This document shows, piece after piece, positions 62,045 through 64,000 of a stretch of 64,000 nt of DNA. The stretch is from Clostridiales bacterium UBA1206 (lineage in GTDB: Bacteria > Bacillota > Clostridia > Oscillospirales > CAG-382). The stretch's first letter is position 1, and each line of letters starts with the position of its first letter. Where the stretch lies: NCBI GenBank assembly GCA_002310055.1, contig DBXS01000031.1, positions 87,502 through 151,501 of the forward strand, written 5' to 3'. The position numbers and the translations under genes were made by a program. Below the pieces are notes generated by a model that was not told where the DNA came from, did no database searches, and was given only the letters and a program-made list of their open reading frames with translations.

Positions 62045-62992
62045 TCAGCCGAGCAATTCTTCTTTGAGATAGGCGCGGGTAAATGCTCTGCCTCTAATAT
62101 CGTGACATTCGAAGCGGACGTATTTCCAGTCGTAATTGAAATTTATATCGAACACGGCGCTCGTGATATCGTCGGCAAACGAGCGGACGGGGCGCGAAGC
62201 GCGCGATTCGGTGCGCAGTACGACGGCGCTGCACGGCGAGCATTCGAGATACACTTTGCCGTCTTCGTAATAAAGCGAGTTTATCACGGGGCCGGTGGAA
62301 GCGTACATATCGCCGTTCTTCACCGCTTTGAAGAATTCGCCGTATTCGAGTTTGGGCATACAGATCATATCGAAACCGCCGAACGAATCGTTATAAGGCG
62401 ATTCGAGCGACTTACACGCGTTGTGGTTGTCGTCGGTGGCGGAAGGGCAGGGATACTTGCCGGCTATGAGGATCTGCTCGTATTCCCTGTCGCCGTAGCC
62501 GTTGAACATCTCTTTTTCGCAGCCGGTGTTGAAGACTTCGAACAGGTCGAGCCCTTCGAGCCCGATATAATCGGTGCTGGACTGCAGCGACCAGCGCGGA
62601 TGGTTGTACTGCGAAAGAAAGCCGGCTTCGTGCGCGCGGCGGATCATATCGTTTGCGACGTCGACGTCGTAGGCGCGCTCGACGGGGATGAATTCGGTGC
62701 GCGTCTCGTCCGCCGAAAAGAAGTTGAGATGGTAGGTGCGCGCGTTGAGCCAGCTGCCTTCGAAACGCTCGGTCATATCGATCTCAAGCGAGGTGATGGG
62801 CAGGAAGCGTTCGTCTTTGAGCTCGACGTGCGGCACGAGTTTGTTGTGGTCGCTGAACGCGACTATGGAATACCCGTGCGCGAGATAATTTTCCTTATGC
62901 TGTTCCACGGTGAAGCGTCCGTCGGAAAACGTGGAATGGCAATGCAGGTTCGCTTTGTACTGGACAGTGTCGGGAAGCAGATACTTTTTCAT
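62045..62992 (-). CDS. PHP domain metal-dependent phosphoesterase-like protein
   Basis: A 315-residue soluble protein with the PHP metal-ligand layout: NLHCHSTFSDG at the N-terminus, FSDHN, and downstream His/Glu/Asp blocks (SLEIDMTER, QYNHPRW). PHP proteins hydrolyse phosphoesters such as histidinol phosphate or AMP derivatives, and some stand next to polymerases. The substrate here is unknown. The start is taken as ATG 62992, after AAAGG, not the longer open frame to 63055. Confidence 0.82.
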   Translation of the reverse strand: MKKYLLPDTVQYKANLHCHSTFSDGRFTVEQHKENYLAHGYSIVAFSDHNKLVPHVELKDERFLPITSLEIDMTERFEGSWLNARTYHLNFFSADETRTEFIPVERAYDVDVANDMIRRAHEAGFLSQYNHPRWSLQSSTDYIGLEGLDLFEVFNTGCEKEMFNGYGDREYEQILIAGKYPCPSATDDNHNACKSLESPYNDSFGGFDMICMPKLEYGEFFKAVKNGDMYASTGPVINSLYYEDGKVYLECSPCSAVVLRTESRASRPVRSFADDITSAVFDINFNYDWKYVRFECHDIRGRAFTRAYLKEELLG

Positions 62993-63068
62993 TTCCGTTT
63001 TTGCCTTTCGGCCGTATTTACGGCGTTTTTTGTAAATTAATAAAAAATTAAACAAATCAACATTATAT

Positions 63069-63096
63069 ATTATACCTTTTTGGCGGCGTTTGTCAA
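63069..63096 (-). promoter_or_regulatory. Sigma-A promoter of the PHP-dockerin pair
   Basis: On the minus strand, TTGACA (63091-63096) and TATAAT (63069-63074) are 16 bases apart. Confidence 0.85.
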
Positions 63097-63105
63097 GAGG
63101 GACTC

Positions 63106-63134
63106 TTGACTGAAAGCAAGATTTTGTTTATAAT
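63106..63134 (+). promoter_or_regulatory. Sigma-A promoter of the AMP-forming ligase gene
   Basis: TTGACT (63106-63111) and TATAAT (63129-63134) are 17 bases apart, about 60 bases before the start codon. It is divergent from the PHP gene promoter. Confidence 0.85.
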
Positions 63135-63196
63135 ATCAGCATGGCGCGCGGCAATTACCGCCGCCGTGATATTTTACTTTGACAAGGAGACATCCA

Positions 63197-64000
63197 ATGA
63201 AACTTACCTGGAAAGAAAAATGCGATATCCTGGCTCAGGATATGTGTATGCGTCATCTTTTCGACACCCTTTGTCTTATGGATCAGGAATTCGCCGTATG
63301 GCTCGAAGACGGCGAAGTAAAGACATATGATTACAAATATCTTAAATCACACGCGCTCGCATGCGCCGAAAATATAGAAAAGATAGGTCTGGGCGAACCC
63401 GGCGGCTGGACCGGGATCGCGGTGGACACCTGCAAGGAATGGCCGATATTCTTCTGGGGGCTGCTCGCCGCCGGGAGGAACGCGCTGCTTCTGGATCCGT
63501 CGCTCGACGACGCCGGAATAGCTCATCTTATGAAACAGGCCGGCGCCAAATCGCTCATCACGCGCCGCAAACGCGAACTCGACATACAGCAGATCGCTCC
63601 TGAAGAAGCGCTCGGTGCCGCCGACGCACCAAGCGAGGGTTACGAGCCGCACTGGGCGGATCTCATAGCCGCCTGCACCTCCGGCACCACAAGCACTTCG
63701 CGCGTGTACGTTTACAACGGCGAGGCGGTATGCCGTCAGATAATCGGCTTTGCGCAGCACGAAAAATACCCCTGCCTCACCTCCGAAGAATTCGGACCGC
63801 TGAGAGTCGTGGCGTTCCTGCCCTTCAACCATATATTCGGGCTCATCGCCAACCTTATCACCATGCCGTTCCAGAACCAGTCGCAGATATTCCTTAAAGA
63901 CCGCGCGCCGCAGACCATACTCGAGACAGCGCGCAAATGCGACGCCAAAGTCATACTCACCGTTCCCCTGCTAGTCAATTCCATTTCCTCCACCATAAAA
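63197..64000 (+). CDS. AMP-forming acyl ligase (adenylate-forming enzyme), 3' end beyond the window
   Basis: An open frame of 268 codons from ATG 63197 to the window end, with AAGGAGA seven bases upstream of the ATG and no stop. The ANL-superfamily phosphate-binding loop reads ACTSGTTSTSR near residue 160, and AFLPFNHIFG near residue 210 fits the A3/A4 region. Such enzymes activate carboxylic acids as acyl-AMP, giving acyl-CoA or loading a carrier. The C-terminal lid domain lies outside, so the substrate cannot be judged. Confidence 0.85.
   Translation, partial: MKLTWKEKCDILAQDMCMRHLFDTLCLMDQEFAVWLEDGEVKTYDYKYLKSHALACAENIEKIGLGEPGGWTGIAVDTCKEWPIFFWGLLAAGRNALLLDPSLDDAGIAHLMKQAGAKSLITRRKRELDIQQIAPEEALGAADAPSEGYEPHWADLIAACTSGTTSTSRVYVYNGEAVCRQIIGFAQHEKYPCLTSEEFGPLRVVAFLPFNHIFGLIANLITMPFQNQSQIFLKDRAPQTILETARKCDAKVILTVPLLVNSISSTIK

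Noticed and set aside
1..64000. tRNA, rRNA, CRISPR array, insertion sequence or prophage
   Set aside because: No cloverleaf with a 3' CCA, regular repeat-spacer pattern, transposase, integrase or phage structural gene was recognised anywhere in the window.

Overview
The window comes from a low-copy chromosomal region of a Gram-positive anaerobe of the Bacillota, most likely class Clostridia. The grounds are the dgt-dnaG-rpoD gene order, an IreB phosphoprotein, YqeG, an EpsC-type serine acetyltransferase, a K+-dependent membrane pyrophosphatase, indolepyruvate:ferredoxin oxidoreductase, strong AGGAGG ribosome binding sites and consensus sigma-A promoters. Dockerin-like repeats, GH27 and GH109-like enzymes and several DUF4838/DUF4434 lipoproteins suggest a gut or rumen polysaccharide user. 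Family or genus cannot be fixed from the sequence. No rRNA, tRNA, CRISPR array, transposase or prophage was seen.

Layout. 0-10 kb: a pyrophosphatase (minus strand), then the housekeeping run dgt-dnaG-rpoD-pheS-pheT. 10-13 kb: ireB, a small unknown gene, a PhnP-like hydrolase and two lipoproteins, closed by a strong terminator. 13-16 kb: maf, a degenerate NodB-like membrane protein, a sugar isomerase and a nucleotidyltransferase. 16-20 kb (minus): a discoidin/dockerin secreted protein overlapping a small membrane protein, an amidase and a D-aminopeptidase. 20-25 kb: alpha-galactosidase, a zinc-ribbon protein, cysE; then (minus) a flippase-like protein, phosphatidylserine decarboxylase and a zinc-ribbon membrane protein. 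25-35 kb: yqeG, an endonuclease IV-like gene, a DUF218 gene, prmA, ligA, an M29 aminopeptidase, uppP, an ftsK/spoIIIE gene and a lipoprotein. 35-44.5 kb (minus): a complete Opp-type peptide ABC transporter in which OppA, OppC, OppD and OppF are all enlarged, plus a DUF3899 protein. 44.6-48.4 kb: a propeller-like protein and two DUF4838 proteins fired from back-to-back promoters. 48.4-53.5 kb (minus): iorBA, an ion-transporter-superfamily permease and an RlmI-like methyltransferase. 53.6-58.6 kb: a DUF4434/discoidin lipoprotein, a PAP2 phosphatase, an esterase, lgt and a GH109-like oxidoreductase. 58.6-60.8 kb: an AT-rich two-gene segment with a metzincin-like protease, bracketed by near-identical 37-nt repeats. 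60.8-64 kb: a CHAP/NlpC-like protein with a dockerin pair, a PHP protein, and the start of an AMP-forming ligase cut by the window end.

How the genes work together. Replication, transcription and translation functions are linked in the first operon. Cell-envelope functions recur: uppP, lgt, psd, a PAP2 phosphatase, the amidase, the D-aminopeptidase and ftsK. Many secreted lipoproteins and surface proteins point to capture and breakdown of glycans and peptides. The least explained object is the enlarged Opp transporter. Its OppD carries roughly 360 extra residues between the Q-loop and the ABC signature, its OppC has a roughly 175-residue extra loop after the first membrane helix, and its OppF has a lysine-rich insert. 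Together these look like one co-adapted variant machine.
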